A stretch of DNA of 64,000 bases from Rhopalosiphum padi (Eukaryota; Arthropoda; Insecta; Hemiptera; Aphididae). The stretch is from assembly GCF_020882245.1 (NCBI RefSeq), contig NC_083599.1, positions 16,502,865-16,566,864 on the forward strand. The letters run 5' to 3'. Shown in pieces: positions 51,801 to 64,000 of the stretch (position 1 is the stretch's first letter; each line of letters opens with the position of its first letter). Below the pieces are notes generated by a model. The model made no database searches, was not told where the DNA came from, and worked only from the letters and a program-made list of their open reading frames with translations. The position numbers and the translations under genes are program-made.

Positions 51801-54800
51801 ATAATGCACATTTTTATTTACTTAAAACAATATTATTTTCTTCGTTTATCAATCTTAGTTGTTAAGTTTTTAAATAACACATATATATATATTAACAAAT
51901 TTTAACAACATATAGGTACAATGTATTCGACGTTTAGTTAAAACTGTAATCCATCAAAAATAATATCAAATAATTTTGATGAATTCGTTGAAATACCAAC
52001 ATAATATAGAAACCTATAACCTACCTATATTTAAGTCATTTACAGATATTTTAAGTATTTTTGAAATTACTATTTTGTTTTTATATTGTGTATGAAAATT
52101 CGTACAGATACGCATCCTAATATTAATAATTACCAACACAATTTTAATGCGATAAATACTATAATATAATATATATGTATAAAGTAAAAATTTGGATTGC
52201 GACTTTTATTTCAATAACCATCATTATTTACATTTAAACCAATTTTTTTTTATCAATTAGTCTGAACAGTTTCACTTTATACTCTGCAGTCAAAATGATA
52301 CATCAAAATATATTAGTGGGTTGAACACTTGTATTTGATTTTATGTGAATCTTCAAGTATCGGAACGAGATTAAAAAATTGATTTTATAAATTAGATATT
52401 CGAATAATTTTTAAGTTCTTTTAAGACTATAAATACTGTTATATTTTACAAGTACCATCTGATAATACATAATTTCTTGGAATTGATCATATTTTATAAA
52501 TGGAATATTAAATATTATAATATTTGAAATATGATTTACACAAAACTATAATTTTCATAGTTTACACATTTATAATTACCAAACAACTCGTATTCTCTTC
52601 TTATTAATTTTACTATAAAAAAAAATATTATACTTAGTGCCTGCTTATTAGTATGTTGATTTATTTGATGCGTACCTGTACTGCGTGAAAATTGTTCTCA
52701 TGGTCAAATGTAATTACTAATTATAATGAAATATTTTATATCATAATGGTAGCTGTTGTATTGTGATTGTCGAGTATTATATTATCTTTACGGGAGAAAC
52801 AATTAATTTGTCCCGCAATGATTTGAATAAAGTTTATATTATTATTGTGAGTATACGCATTTGAGTTGTATATTTATATTTCCCACGCGAAAAATATTAT
52901 AATTAACTACCTATTGTTTTGAAATAATAACTATAGATGCGGAAACAGTGCTTATTAAGTGTAAAGTTTTAATATTGCATATTATGCTAATAACAGTTGA
53001 TCAATATTGTACGTGTGATATCAAATAGCAGGATAATATTGGAATAGGTACGTACATTTAGCATTTTTATCAATTAACAAAGTAAATTTAGAATCACAAA
53101 ACAAATGTTTATTGTCGTTTGTAATATTTCAGTCGTTAAGTTTATTTTTGCTCGATAGACTAGAACATTCTACGTAGAGTGCCTTATTAGTTCATATATT
53201 ATGTTTGACAAAAGACACTGTTAATTTACGTATGTTCTCCGGGCAAACTATATAAGAAGGCAAACAATTGGTCGCTTAAGCAATATACGACTGTTAAGTG
53301 GACAATAATTGATTTACTGTACATAAAAAAAAAATTCTCATATTATATTATACGTACGCACTGCAGCACACGCGGTATATCTAGAAAGTTAATTTCAAAA
53401 AGTCGTTTACTGTTTATTTTAAACGCAATACATATACCGAACGTCTTTAAACTTTGCAGACTAATTTATAATACGTTTATATAGCATTGTTCAAAGAACG
53501 TTTTCGTCATTCGATTGGCGTGAAATCGTATTTTCATATTTACATAAAAATACTTATACTACTTGCACACACACATTAACCAGACGTATATAGTTTTTGT
53601 TTACTATTGTATTGGTTTGTGTTGCGATAGTATTCGCTGGTAGAAAAAAAAAAACGGTTCAACATTTGTTTAGGACATTTATATAGTGAAGGTATATGCA
53701 TAGAATTTGTAGTGTAAAAGCTTACAATGCCGTAAATATAAACTGAAAAAAAAACAGTCCACAGTGAAACGCACAAAATTGTACAACTCTTGTTAACTAT
53801 AAAGATACCTACTAATACTCGCGTTGATATATAATTTGTTTGCTAGGCAACATATTTTATTTTTATTTTAATATCTACTAGACCGTATGCACTGTGCATA
53901 CAATTTGTAATTTTTCTTATTTTCAAAAATTATATTTCTCTATTCCATAGACTTCTGTACGATGCAAAACGGTTAGATAAATGATAAATATATAAAATTA
54001 AATAAATGAATATGTACGGGCAAACAAACGTTTGCTGGGTCTGTAAATATTTATATTATAAATAACTATGGATTATACAATTATTGTCGTCTTAACTAAA
54101 TATCTACCTATATAGTATTCTTGTATGTCGACGGATTTTTATAAACAGAATCTAGCAAGATACATTTTCGATCTGCATTGGTTCAAACTTTCCAAAAAAA
54201 AATACAATTCTCTCGTGATTCTTATCGGTAATCAAAATTGTATTTAAAGTTTTTTTGGTGTGGTAAATGATTTGAATAGAGAATTCCAAAATTTACCACT
54301 AAAAAAGATACAAATGGCAAATTGTTTCCGGGGGCATTTAGAGGTTAGTTATCGAAATATTGTTTCGAAAATTAAATGCAATAGTATGTTGTGTTGCAAG
54401 GGTGAAAAGTGTGCTATTTCAGTGGTGGATAAGAGCTGAATTTCAACCAAGTCTGAAATGTCATTACTATAAGTGCCGTGCATACATATTTTTTATTAAA
54501 CCTATGGCGATTTCGATTTTATAACAGTCGGTAATCCATAGTGAATTATAATATTTGGTATTTATATATTGACCAAACTATTTCATAGAATAACACAAAA
54601 CTTACATAATTCACCTACTGCTTGTATTAAATATTTCAAACTAAAGGACCAAAACTCAACGATATACTTATGTATTTTTATCAGCTATAATTGTTGGAAA
54701 TAAAGATTTCACTGTTCGCCAGGGTGAAAGAAAGTAATTATCTAACGCTTCAAATGGTATTAAAATCAAAATGTCGATGCAGGCATGACAAAAAAAAATC

Positions 54801-56000
54801 AATTTTCATCTTATATTCTGCAGATCATAAATCATATGCATTTCTGACTCTTATTTAAAATGTTTAATCCTTATTAAATATTTAAGATTTTAAAGTCGGA
54901 CTTTTATACATAACTCCACCCTGACATGTTTACAGACAGTTTCTAGTGAAACTCAATTGGCTGAATTAAAATTGAAGTATCTTTGTTTATTAAATTTCTA
55001 TTGTATAAATAATAGTATACGGTTGTTTTCCAAAATTCATCATTTTAGAAATAATATTTAAATATTTTTATAGCGATAAAATGGATCAATATCTTCCTAA
55101 CTTGAAACAAAATAGCGGCAATAATCAAAATGTGCACCAATAAATTTTAATCCTTGACCCTCGACTTATCAACAAAATTTAAAAACAATCTTAAAAAGAA
55201 CAAAATGTGCATCGCGGGAAAAATGGCTTATTTCCTGTAAGTAAAAAATTATGATATGCTTGATGATACTTGTTTCCTTGTTTTTAATTTGTTTCTAGAA
55301 TTTCATAGTAGGTATTTTAATTTTCTGTGCAAAAATAAAATGCGTTTTGATGTATACATATTAATAAATAATTTGTGTATTTTTTAATGAAATAAAGTTT
55401 AAATTGAGTTTTAGAAGTGTCAAAGTTCCAGAATGAATGTAATTATATTTAATTACAATAAAGGTCAAATTTGCGTTTTAGTAATAATTATGAAACGATA
55501 ATTGTATTATTTATTTTAGTATTATGTTATATAAGACGCATTCAATTATAAAACAAGCTCTATAAACATGAACTAAAGATGTAATTTATAAACAATATTG
55601 AATAACAATGTTTTTAATTTTATCAAGTTATTTGAATCTAACAGCTTTTTTTTTGAACCGTTCATTTTTGTACACCTATACTAACCAAAACTATTATCCC
55701 TTTTAACATCTGCAGTAAAATGTGTCCAATATATTGAATACCTTTTTTAATGTTCCTGAAGTAAAGATAATTTATTATATATCACATTGTAATTGAGGAG
55801 TAGTAAACTCGTTCAAAACAAAAACTATAGAAAAAAATGATTTTACAAATAAAAGTAGAAATGTATGTTATGTGTAAACTATTTTCATAACATTCATACA
55901 TAGTAAAAAATAAATGTAAAATATATAATAATATAGTTTAATACTTATAATTATAATTCAAATTATTAAAACAACTAAATCTCGTGGATAATGCAGTATT
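51801..56000. other. Quiet AT-rich tract
   Basis: No gene recognised. ATGTGCATCGCGGGAAAAAT at 55205 leads to a donor-like GTAAGT after 11 codons, and MDQYLPNLKQ begins at 55081; both are too short to call. The minus frame at 53576-53776 is unrecognised. Confidence 0.45.
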
Positions 56001-58540
56001 TAGATTACTCGTGTGTGTGTGTGTGTGTGTGTGAATTAATTTGTTTTTATTAATATCGACGAGATTGTAACAAAATATAATTTATACTACATAAAAACTG
56101 CGTAATTCGTCTTCGTTATGACTCGCGACGATTCAACCGTTAATACCAATAACGATTTGCTATGATTATAAAACATACGAATTCAGACCAAAAACCAAAA
56201 CGAATAATAATGATCAGATATCGTCTAAAACGAATGGTAATTATTATTCTTATCGTTAAACAACCGTCAACCAATTAAGTAATATACTTATTAAACGTCA
56301 AAGATCTAAACGAGAAGTGCTCACATCAGTCGTACCATACTCCAAGGGTCGATATTGTCAAGAGTAAGTATTCCCGTACTCGATGGAGTGTGTAGAAAAT
56401 CATTCGATATGGCGTGTAATATAATATTATCAATACGGTTATTTTTCGGTCTCGCCGAACAGCGGTCACGCAGTAACCTTTTGGATAGAAATACCGATGA
56501 TAGTTCTTGAACTGCACGCGTCTACGTCGAAATAACACTTTCGTCGGAAGATTTCAGGAAGAGAGCACGGCAGGTACTCGCTAAAGGTTCGTCCCGAGAT
56601 CGCATATTGTATCGCTAAATGGAATTTCTCTTCTTACTTCGTATTGAGTACACAATCTATGTATACGCGGTCGTATGTATCGTCCTTCCCTCGAGCGCTC
56701 GGGATCGAAACTCGCCTATAACACACGGTGTTTTACATATTTTGTATTTTGTATTTATTATTATTCATATTTCGAGCCTATTCTATAATATTACATAACG
56801 ATAGGTACATATTTTAACATGAAAACGGACACTACAAATAATTTTTTTCCTAACATATTATGCCTTTTATATAAAAAAAAATATGTACATATTATATAAT
56901 ATAATGATATTATTATGTATTATATAATTAAAACGATTTGGTTTATGAAACACAATTTTTTGTTTTATTCGTCGAATAATTAAATAACTATTAAATAACT
57001 ACAAGCCAATATTAATATTATTATTGTTACAAAACGCCTGTCGATCCAATAAAAAAAAATTACATCGATACGACAATATACCGATTTAGATACACAGTAA
57101 TTTTCGCGTTTTCATTTTTGTTCTCAACTCGAATACGGTCATTTGCGTAACGACAAAATATTGCAACACTCTTCAAAATCTGAAATCATTATAATATAAT
57201 ATGTTTGTATATATTTATTAGTAATCTTAATTCTGTTTTTTTACTCACAATACGGTTTTGCAGTCGTATTCCCTTTGTGAAGTATATTTACTTATTTATT
57301 TATGTTTTCTTCTCCCGTGGCGTCGGTAGATTTGTTTTTGAAACCACTCAATTACGGGTCACGTATGAGGGAACCATTCGAGCAAAAAAATAATATCGTC
57401 TGTCCTCTTTAGTATATATACGAGATAAAATTCAAAGAAGCAAAATGTGGTTGACGCAAGTCGATACTGGTATATACGGTATCCTTTTTTAGAGGGAGTT
57501 TGAGTTTTGTTTGAACCCGAATATAAAAGGAACAAAACGGTTTGTGAGAATGAATATTATATGGGTACGTTCTGAATAGTAGAATAAACGATACACAATA
57601 TATATGACCGTATTATTACAGTCACTTCGATGATACGAGTATTTTCATACGTGATTTTTGTTTTTTGTCATTCGCGTGAGACGATCGAATAAATAATATA
57701 TAAAGCTATAATATTATTACGTGCAGTACAATGACCAAATAAGTTAATAACATTTTGGACAAACTGAGATATTACACTGTGATTTATTATTCCATTCGTC
57801 GAGATATGCGTGCTAATTGCGTTTTTCGTCGTTGTACATTCGTTAATGTCTTAGTGCCATTCTTAATTAATCAAAATTTAAAATAAATAGTTAGGTATTC
57901 ATTTTTATAATATTAAATATATTGGTAAAAAACGTAACAATAATATTATCAAGTCGTTAATCAAAACGTAACGCGCGCTTTTCGTTTTTCTTTTTGAAAG
58001 GTTCAATAAACATTTAGACAATTAATTTTTTATACATTTATTTAGTTATTTTTGATTCTATGAGAAAAAAAATATTAACTACTTATACAAAAGTCCAATG
58101 AGAAATTAAATAATAAAAAGGCGGTATAATAATAACAGGATTGAGTTGAATGTGCGAAGGTAACCAGCAGGGTCACTAAACTAGGCTTTTTTTTTTTAAC
58201 TTGTTGCTATCTTTTTTAGGTGGTGTTTACGCAATTATTTTTTAAGTCACTAGGTATACAACCATGAATTAATTTGAAAAATAGTTGTTTGGGATTTCAT
58301 ATCGGTGTAGGTGTTTAGATTTTAATGAAGTTTACTACAGTGGGATTTGGCCAGTTTCTTGAGATTAGGTAATTATATAGATACACGTAACAATGGGTAG
58401 AGGTTATTTGACGTAGCCATGTAGATTAGAATGATTAAAAAGTTTTTGTATTGGACGGTTTGGCAAAGTCTCAAATCGGGATACCGTATAACTAGACTGG
58501 ACGGATTATTAACAAATTTAGATTTAAAAAGAGCCCCTAG
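56001..58540. other. Mixed tract
   Basis: A CpG-richer part at 56100-56720 passes to AT-rich sequence. Minus-strand sequence from 58000 to 58540 may carry more debris of the LINE fragment that follows, but no motif there is convincing. Confidence 0.35.
56011..56033. repeat. (GT)11 microsatellite
   Basis: Eleven GT units. Confidence 0.95.
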
Positions 58541-58672
58541 GAAATTCGTATTGACTGATTTGCACGTTGTTCGACGTGAATAGCTTGTCAAAAGTTAACC
58601 CAAGATAATTAAAAGCATTGTTTGATCGTAGGATTTGGTTGTTATACGAGCCGCGATACTTGGTATTCACTG
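58541..58672 (-). pseudogene. LINE fragment with YLG motif (Jockey/CR1-like)
   Basis: The minus strand reads SYNNQILRSNNAFNYLGLTF then DKLFTSNNVQ before a stop. The pattern of a short NNQI-type strand followed about a dozen residues later by F.YLGLTFD..L is characteristic of the region just after the polymerase core in Jockey/CR1-type LINEs. An overlapping frame then gives FLGALFKSKF...SSLVI, which may correspond to the later GAF.TSP.SL region after a deletion. No catalytic FADD motif was found upstream. It abuts the MULE relic, which may have inserted beside it. Confidence 0.45.
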
Positions 58673-58863
58673 TTTTGTAACGATAAAGTAACGCAAATTA
58701 TAGATTTTCGTAAATGAATTCGTTAATTTTTATTTTTCATTAGTTCGCCCACATTTAGATAGTACTACATTATACTATAACAGTTTTTGAACAACTATTT
58801 GACGCTGCTATTAATGCATCGTCAGAAAATGTATTAAGATATGAAAAGAGTGCATTACTGTCT

Positions 58864-59472
58864 CAGAAGGATTGACATATGTCAATTGATCAAAAACTTT
58901 TGATCGAAAAACAATTTCTCGCAAACGACACTAATTGATCGAAAAACAAAACATATTCGCAAACATTTTTTTAAGAACAGAAAACGATTTAACAACAACA
59001 AATAAATCCGTTGAAGGTTGGCAATTTGGCATAATTGTTTTACCTCGATCTTAAGGGGGAAACATCCATCAATGTGGCGTTTTATAGAAGCTTTAATGAA
59101 AGAAGAAAGTATAAATCGACTTAAAATTGAGCAGTTTAATATCTGGCACTGAACCTCTGAAAAAAAAAAAAGTATCAAGATAGACTTAAGAGAATTAAAA
59201 CAATTTGTTCTATTGATTCTCAACTTAATTGATTATCTACGTGGAAAAGCATATTATAATTTTCAACTGCAAATTAAGTCTGTATTTATAGGTTTTTTTA
59301 TAATTTTTTAGCAGTTTTTATTTATACGAGTTATTTACTTAGCAATCTTATTTTACATATTTGTATATGTATAATACCTATAACTTTTAGTTTTGTGAAC
59401 AATTTTTCTTCAATCAATTGTCGTTGGTGATCAATTGTTTTTCCATCAAAAGTTTTCGATCAACTGACGGAA
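58864..59472 (+). mobile_element. Internally deleted Mutator-like (MULE) element
   Basis: Inner arms of 36 bp are inverted repeats: left 58881-58916 (GTCAATTGATCAAAAACTTT and onward) and right 59433-59468, four mismatches by eye. A related TTGATCGAAAAACAA block recurs at 58934-58948. TACTGTCT occurs at 58856-58863 and again at 59473-59480, an 8-bp direct repeat in the position of a target duplication and of the size MULEs make. The left boundary carries about 13 more bases than the right, so terminal edges are approximate. The interior encodes only a broken transposase tail. Confidence 0.7.
58998..59260 (+). pseudogene. MULE transposase C-terminal relic
   Basis: Frame 1 reads TTNKSVEGWQFG (58998-59033), matching the conserved TNN..EGWH..F motif downstream of the MULE transposase domain. 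After a frameshift, 59063 onward reads HPSMWRFIEALMKEESINRL then KIEQF, the HP.IW.FIEALKKEQ...KIEQ motif of the same proteins, then a stop. The same frame continues past the stop to IDYLRGKAYYN (to 59260), like the ...YLRGIAHN tail. The histidine after EGW is lost. The catalytic DDE core is absent. The order and spacing of three motifs inside inverted repeats make the family call strong. Confidence 0.78.
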
Positions 59473-59480
59473 TACTGTCT

Positions 59481-60813
59481 TTAATAAAAGCGAAGTACAA
59501 AAAATGGATAATGTCACCTTGATTAAGTAGTAATATTATAGATTAAAATATAGCACACCACGATATTTATTATATGGTTCTTAACAGCTCTCTATAAGGA
59601 CACTGAAAACATTAATGATTGTCTATTTTATGACTTATGTTATTAGATTTTGTACCCCATTATATTATTTTTGTATAGTCTAGATAAGTCTTTTCATATT
59701 GGTTAGTAATTTTTATGTTAAATTATCATTAGTGAAGCTTATAACTGAAATTCACATATCACATTTCTTTTTTCCTTTTGAGAATTCGCACTCAGCATAA
59801 GCTCTGCTTTTTGAGAGTGCTGCAGCTGCAATACTGTTAACTTATACATTTATATATAATATTTTGTTTAATATATACAGTTATGTTGAAAAATGAATAT
59901 AATAATAATAACAATAATAAAAATATAATAATAATAACCAACAAGGTAGTTTACTGAAATTTAAATTATTAAATTATATAATGATTAATGATTGTTAAAT
60001 ATTATTCCATTTAAATACGTTTAATAAAACAAATATATGAAATATAATAATTATGCACAAAATTATAGTCGCGTTATGGATTTAAAATACATTTTCGAAA
60101 ATCGTTTGAAAAAAAATTCATGACGATATAATAGTGTCAGTGTCTCTTCGTCCGCCACCACTCGTGATTCACATCCACTAGAACCAAGAACTTAACGCAA
60201 CAAAAGTCATCACAAAAAGAGAGTTATATAATATATAAAATACACGCACACAATGTGCATTGTAAACTTTGTAGATTTGTCGTTAATGTCCGTTATACTC
60301 ACTATGGCTTTTACACCAAATATATTGTCGTACGTGCACATATATATATATGGTTATGTGTACCTATGTACACGAGTGGTGTGCTGTTTATACACAGATA
60401 CACGCGCTGCACTCGAAATTCATTCGTGAAAAACCTTTTATTTACTGACAGTTTCTAAAGAAATATTTTTAAAAGAAATAATCGTGTGTATAAAAAAAAA
60501 GTCTGCTGTCGTGTAAATATTCTTTTCCCCGGTGTTCTCTGTCATGATAGCATTCGTGTTGACTTGGCCGCGTGTGGGTGCGAAGGATTATAGGATTCAA
60601 CACTTGGATCTAACCTTGAAGCGCATTCTGTAACGCGAATAAAAAAATAAAATTGCAAAAAAATTGTTTGTGCCCCTGAACGATTAGGTTAGGTTTTGCG
60701 ACACACACACACACACACACACGTCCTATGTATGCAACTGTCGCGTCGTGTCGTTTTTGCAGACGTTGGTATTTGGTATACGACGGTATTATTGTTTGTT
60801 ATTTCTTTCTCAG
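59481..60813. other. AT-rich then CpG-bearing tract
   Basis: Includes AAT-type repeats at about 59897-59937 and an AC array. The frame at 60255-60458 is unrecognised. Confidence 0.45.
60701..60722. repeat. (AC)11 microsatellite
   Basis: Eleven AC units. Confidence 0.95.
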
Positions 60814-60903
60814 GTTAGAACGTTTTTAAAGAAAACTTTGGTGAAACCTATGTGTGCGCGCGTGCGTCATAAAGGAAAAACAAGAGCAACCAAAATAAAA
60901 TAA
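60814..60903 (+). CDS. Candidate terminal exon, basic tail
   Basis: A strong acceptor (GTTATTTCTTTCTCAG) ends at 60813. The only open phase reads VRTFLKKTLVKPMCARVRHK then GKTRATKIK and TAA, a very basic 29-residue tail; AATAAA-like signals (AAATAAAATAAA) span the stop. No upstream partner exon is identified and no family recognised, so it may be a chance combination. Confidence 0.17.
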   Translation, partial: VRTFLKKTLVKPMCARVRHKGKTRATKIK

Positions 60904-62800
60904 ACAAACCTTAAAGTATTTCTCGAGTATATATGCCGTGCACTCGTATGGCAAAAAATAAAAACAATAATAATAAAAATAAAAACAATGTGTACGACTT
61001 TAGTGAAAACAAAAACAGAACTAAATAAATAATAACAATCTATAAATCCATAAATCGTAATCGAATTAGATACACGAGTTATTAATCATCGTCATCCGCT
61101 GTGTAACCATATATATATATATATATATAGCTAAACGAGTTTAATATTTAAGAAAATCACACGACGCAAACTAAATATTATACCAGTAAATCACAACACT
61201 GTTGAGGCTGCGATAAGACGTGGTATATTTTACGGAATAATATTTAAAAAAATAAAAAAATCTGCGGTAAGCGCCAAAACATATAGAGTAAGGAACACAT
61301 TTCGAGTAGTAATCACCGGAATAATACGCGAGACGATAAGGCGTGTGGTATGATATATTATTATAGTTAGTCATTCTATAGTAATTTTGTGGGACGGGAG
61401 AAAACGAAATTTAAGATTCGTAATCGTTACGTTGACAACGGTTATTGCTAAAATGTTAAATCCGTGACACAAATATATGTCCGCGTGTATATTATATTAT
61501 TATATAGGTACAGTTATCCGACAAAGTTTTCGACTACTTCGTCATAACATGTAGTCTAAGTTTTCGGTTACGGCGGTTCAGCCATTATTTCGTATATACC
61601 TCTACGTCCTAAACTACTATTATGCGTTTCACGACATCGCCATGTACATATCGCCAGTGTTTCACGTGAAAAGTAAATAACTCTATAGGTACACGAGTAT
61701 TATGAATCTGTCGATTGGCCTTTGTGTAAATCGGTTGCCTACGCGTAAAACGTATTATTGCGGTACAATACATAATTTTTTACTCGTATTATATTATGTA
61801 AATATGTTTGTGGAAGTCGTATAATATCATGTCCGTAGGTCACTGAATAATATATAGCTAGTACTTCGTTAATACTTGAATATTGTTATTATATTATTTT
61901 TATGACTTCCGTAAAACATTTTAATTTAATATGATCTGATACAGTTTTCACGTCACGAATCAGGTCGTGTGACCTGTTGTCGTTGTGTTGCACCCGTACG
62001 CAAACCGTATGTGTCTATAATAATATATAATATTTTATAAATTTCCAGATATTATCCCACTGGACCGCAAAAAAAAATAATATATTTGGAGAAAAAAGAG
62101 AGAAAATATAGTATATAGTAAGTATAATAATAATAAAAATAATAGTTGCTGTGAAAGAAACACCACGCTGAAGGATAAAATATATGATACGTGCCACTTT
62201 GGACTGATGAATTACTGAACGCTTGACCTATATGGCTATATACAATATACGTGGTAGGACGTCGCAGACGTATCGTCGTCGCAGGACATGAAATTAAATT
62301 TTTCATTGTGGTGTAATAGAACATCGGAGCTTGTAAATAATTCAAATCTGCGGAAAACCTCGTACGTCTGAATGCAATCCGAATGCAACTCACATATTGT
62401 GCGGAATAATGAAAATCTTGCTTGTGAATATATATTTTTTCGTCGACTGCGATAAATAACAGGAGAAATATTTGACTCACCTCAAACCTTTTTGCGGAAT
62501 TCGGTGGTTTTTTACTTTTGGAAAAAATTATTTATATATATATTACATCGACTTATAAAACAACATAATATTATTATGTAATATGTTTAACGGTTTAACT
62601 GATATAATATTTATAATATGCAAGACCAGACGGAAAGTTTATTTTCGGCGAATATTACAGACGAATATTTTATCTATAGTAATAAACAGGTGATATTGTA
62701 GGAGGTTAATGACAATATTAAATTTCAATCCAAGAAAAATTATTAATCGATTAGTGTCGGTCGTATTTTATGACTACTGTGTGGTATAAGTTCAAAAATA
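60904..62800. other. CpG-bearing and AT-repeat block
   Basis: The minus frame at 62052-62480 (142 codons, the longest in the window) is Tyr/Phe/Ile-rich in its second half; its first part (contains FRRTRFSADLNYLQAPMFYY) is unrecognised. An acceptor-like AAATTTCCAG (ending 62049) precedes a short lysine-ended frame on plus. Neither is called. Confidence 0.4.
61109..61128. repeat. (AT)10 microsatellite
   Basis: Ten AT units. Confidence 0.93.
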
Positions 62801-63702
62801 ATCCTTTAAAAAAGTAGAAATGAAAATACAACGTGATTTCTATGTATATATATATATTATAATAAATAGCACGCTGCAGATAAAAATTAACAATTAAAAT
62901 AATATTATAATTTGTATAGTATTCAATTTTATATCAAATGATATGACCAAAATGTATGTAATTTAGCAATTTTTAATAGATTTCGTGCTGATAAACAATT
63001 ACATATACATTATACATGCATACAATATAGTCTTGTGACAGTATCGCGACCATTGCGTTTCAAACGTTTATGTCAACATGAGCAGAAAAAAAATATCAAA
63101 ACATTCACAACAAAAATGTATTTTTATACAACTGGTGTATATATACTGGTTAAATCACATTCGATAAAATGAAATTTATAGTTATTATTATAATGGTTGT
63201 CACATAAACTGTGTACAAGGTCATGATGAATGAGTAGTTAGGGGTTATGTTAACCTGACATCTGACTTGTTATCGTTATTACTGTTTTTTTCTCTTTAAA
63301 AATGATTTAAAACAATAGTTTTGACTACAAATGTTTTACAATTATAATTTTTAATTTCGGTTATCCGCGCATAAAATTAAAATCGAAAATACGAGTATAA
63401 TATGATTTCAATGATAAATCATTATATTGAATGTACAAAAACGTTAGTCACTACGGACAATTTTAACTTAAAACTTTTATAAAAAAAAAAAATTAATTTT
63501 TTGGAAATTCAAAATTCGTGCGCATTTGTTATTTAGACAAATTATGACATCATTTTAACATAAAATTCTTATCAATAAAAAAATAATTAACTACACCAAA
63601 ATGTGTTTTAAAATACATTTGATGAATATATTTTTTTTTCAAAACCCATTCAGTTAACATCTCAAATAATAATTTCACGTTTTAGTTTTTTTTTTTAAAT
63701 AG
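62801..63702. other. AT-rich tract
   Basis: Nothing recognised except the third AATGATAAATCATT copy at 63410-63423. Confidence 0.5.
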
Positions 63703-63827
63703 GTGAGATGCAGCCGTTTCCGACAAAATTGAATTTCCACAAATATTTTACTCTCTTACTAGGCAAAAGAAATTCTGAGCACGTCTTTACCCGTACGGTG
63801 GATATCGATTTTATAACTAATAACTGA
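63703..63827 (+). CDS. Candidate terminal exon or gene relic
   Basis: A T-run then AAATAG (ending 63702) gives an acceptor. The phase entered with two bases reads EMQPFPTKLNFHKYFTLLLG then KRNSEHVFTRTVDIDFITNN and TGA. Composition is balanced and unlike the AT-rich surroundings. An internal Met could instead start a 39-residue frame. No family is recognised; it may be a terminal exon, a transposon fragment or chance. Confidence 0.18.
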
Positions 63828-64000
63828 TTACTTATCCATACGGTCGAGGTTCTAATTTCGTTCATCTGTAGGTGTAGGTACTACAGCGGTATTTATGTGT
63901 CTTATTTTAACAATAAATATAAAATATTGGCCATGTCATTTAATATAATATATTATTAAAATTAAATGATAAATTTAGAATGCATCCGTATGTCTGCAGG

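Noticed and set aside
62052..62480. Longest open frame (142 codons, minus strand)
   Set aside because: Second half is a Tyr/Phe/Ile low-complexity translation of TA-rich DNA; no domain or splice context recognised.

Overview
The window reads as insect nuclear DNA, most likely from an aphid or a close hemipteran relative. This is inferred from very AT-rich sequence full of ATAATATTAT-type runs, frequent GTAGGTACCTA-type motifs, CpG-bearing patches, and transposon relics of insect-typical families. No tools were run, so the assignment rests on sequence style only.

No intact protein-coding gene could be supported in 64 kb. The longest open frames (about 100-140 codons) are low in complexity, cross microsatellites, or have an equally long frame opposite, which is what stop-poor stretches of such DNA give by chance. 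No tRNA, rRNA or CRISPR array was recognised. The window therefore looks like intergenic desert or the inside of very long introns. A few exon-like pieces with matching splice signals and reading phase are listed at low confidence (near 0.13, 14.9, 16.8-19.5, 28.2, 34.3, 38.3, 40.5-42.5, 60.8 and 63.7 kb).

The best-supported content is dead mobile DNA. A Mutator-like (MULE) element lies at 58.86-59.47 kb, with matching terminal inverted repeats, a probable 8-bp target duplication and a broken transposase C-terminus. A frameshifted LINE reverse-transcriptase C-terminus lies at 43.91-44.26 kb on the minus strand, and a second LINE fragment with a YLGLTFD motif at 58.55-58.68 kb. A hAT-type MITE at 18.33-18.51 kb has a 14-bp perfect terminal repeat and 8-bp flanking duplication; a more decayed hAT-like MITE is at 9.12-9.48 kb. 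Two members of one GGCGCAATT-ended MITE family lie at 21.23 and 48.56 kb, a nested inverted-repeat element at 31.32-31.75 kb, a further MITE-like unit at 36.58-36.95 kb, and a poly(A)-tailed retroposed end at 24.55-24.77 kb on the minus strand.

The landscape is a mosaic. Quiet AT-rich tracts (for example 10.3-13.1, 22.1-24.5, 27.8-31.0, 32.9-35.8, 39.2-42.9 and 51.8-56.0 kb) alternate with CpG-bearing blocks packed with ATT, TA, CA and CGT repeats (for example 2.1-2.5, 3.8-5.3, 7.1-10.2, 18.9-20.6, 21.4-22.1, 24.8-26.7, 43.0-43.8, 44.9-48.5, 50.6-51.8 and 60.1-62.8 kb). The transposon relics lie mostly at the edges of these blocks or in the AT-rich tracts.
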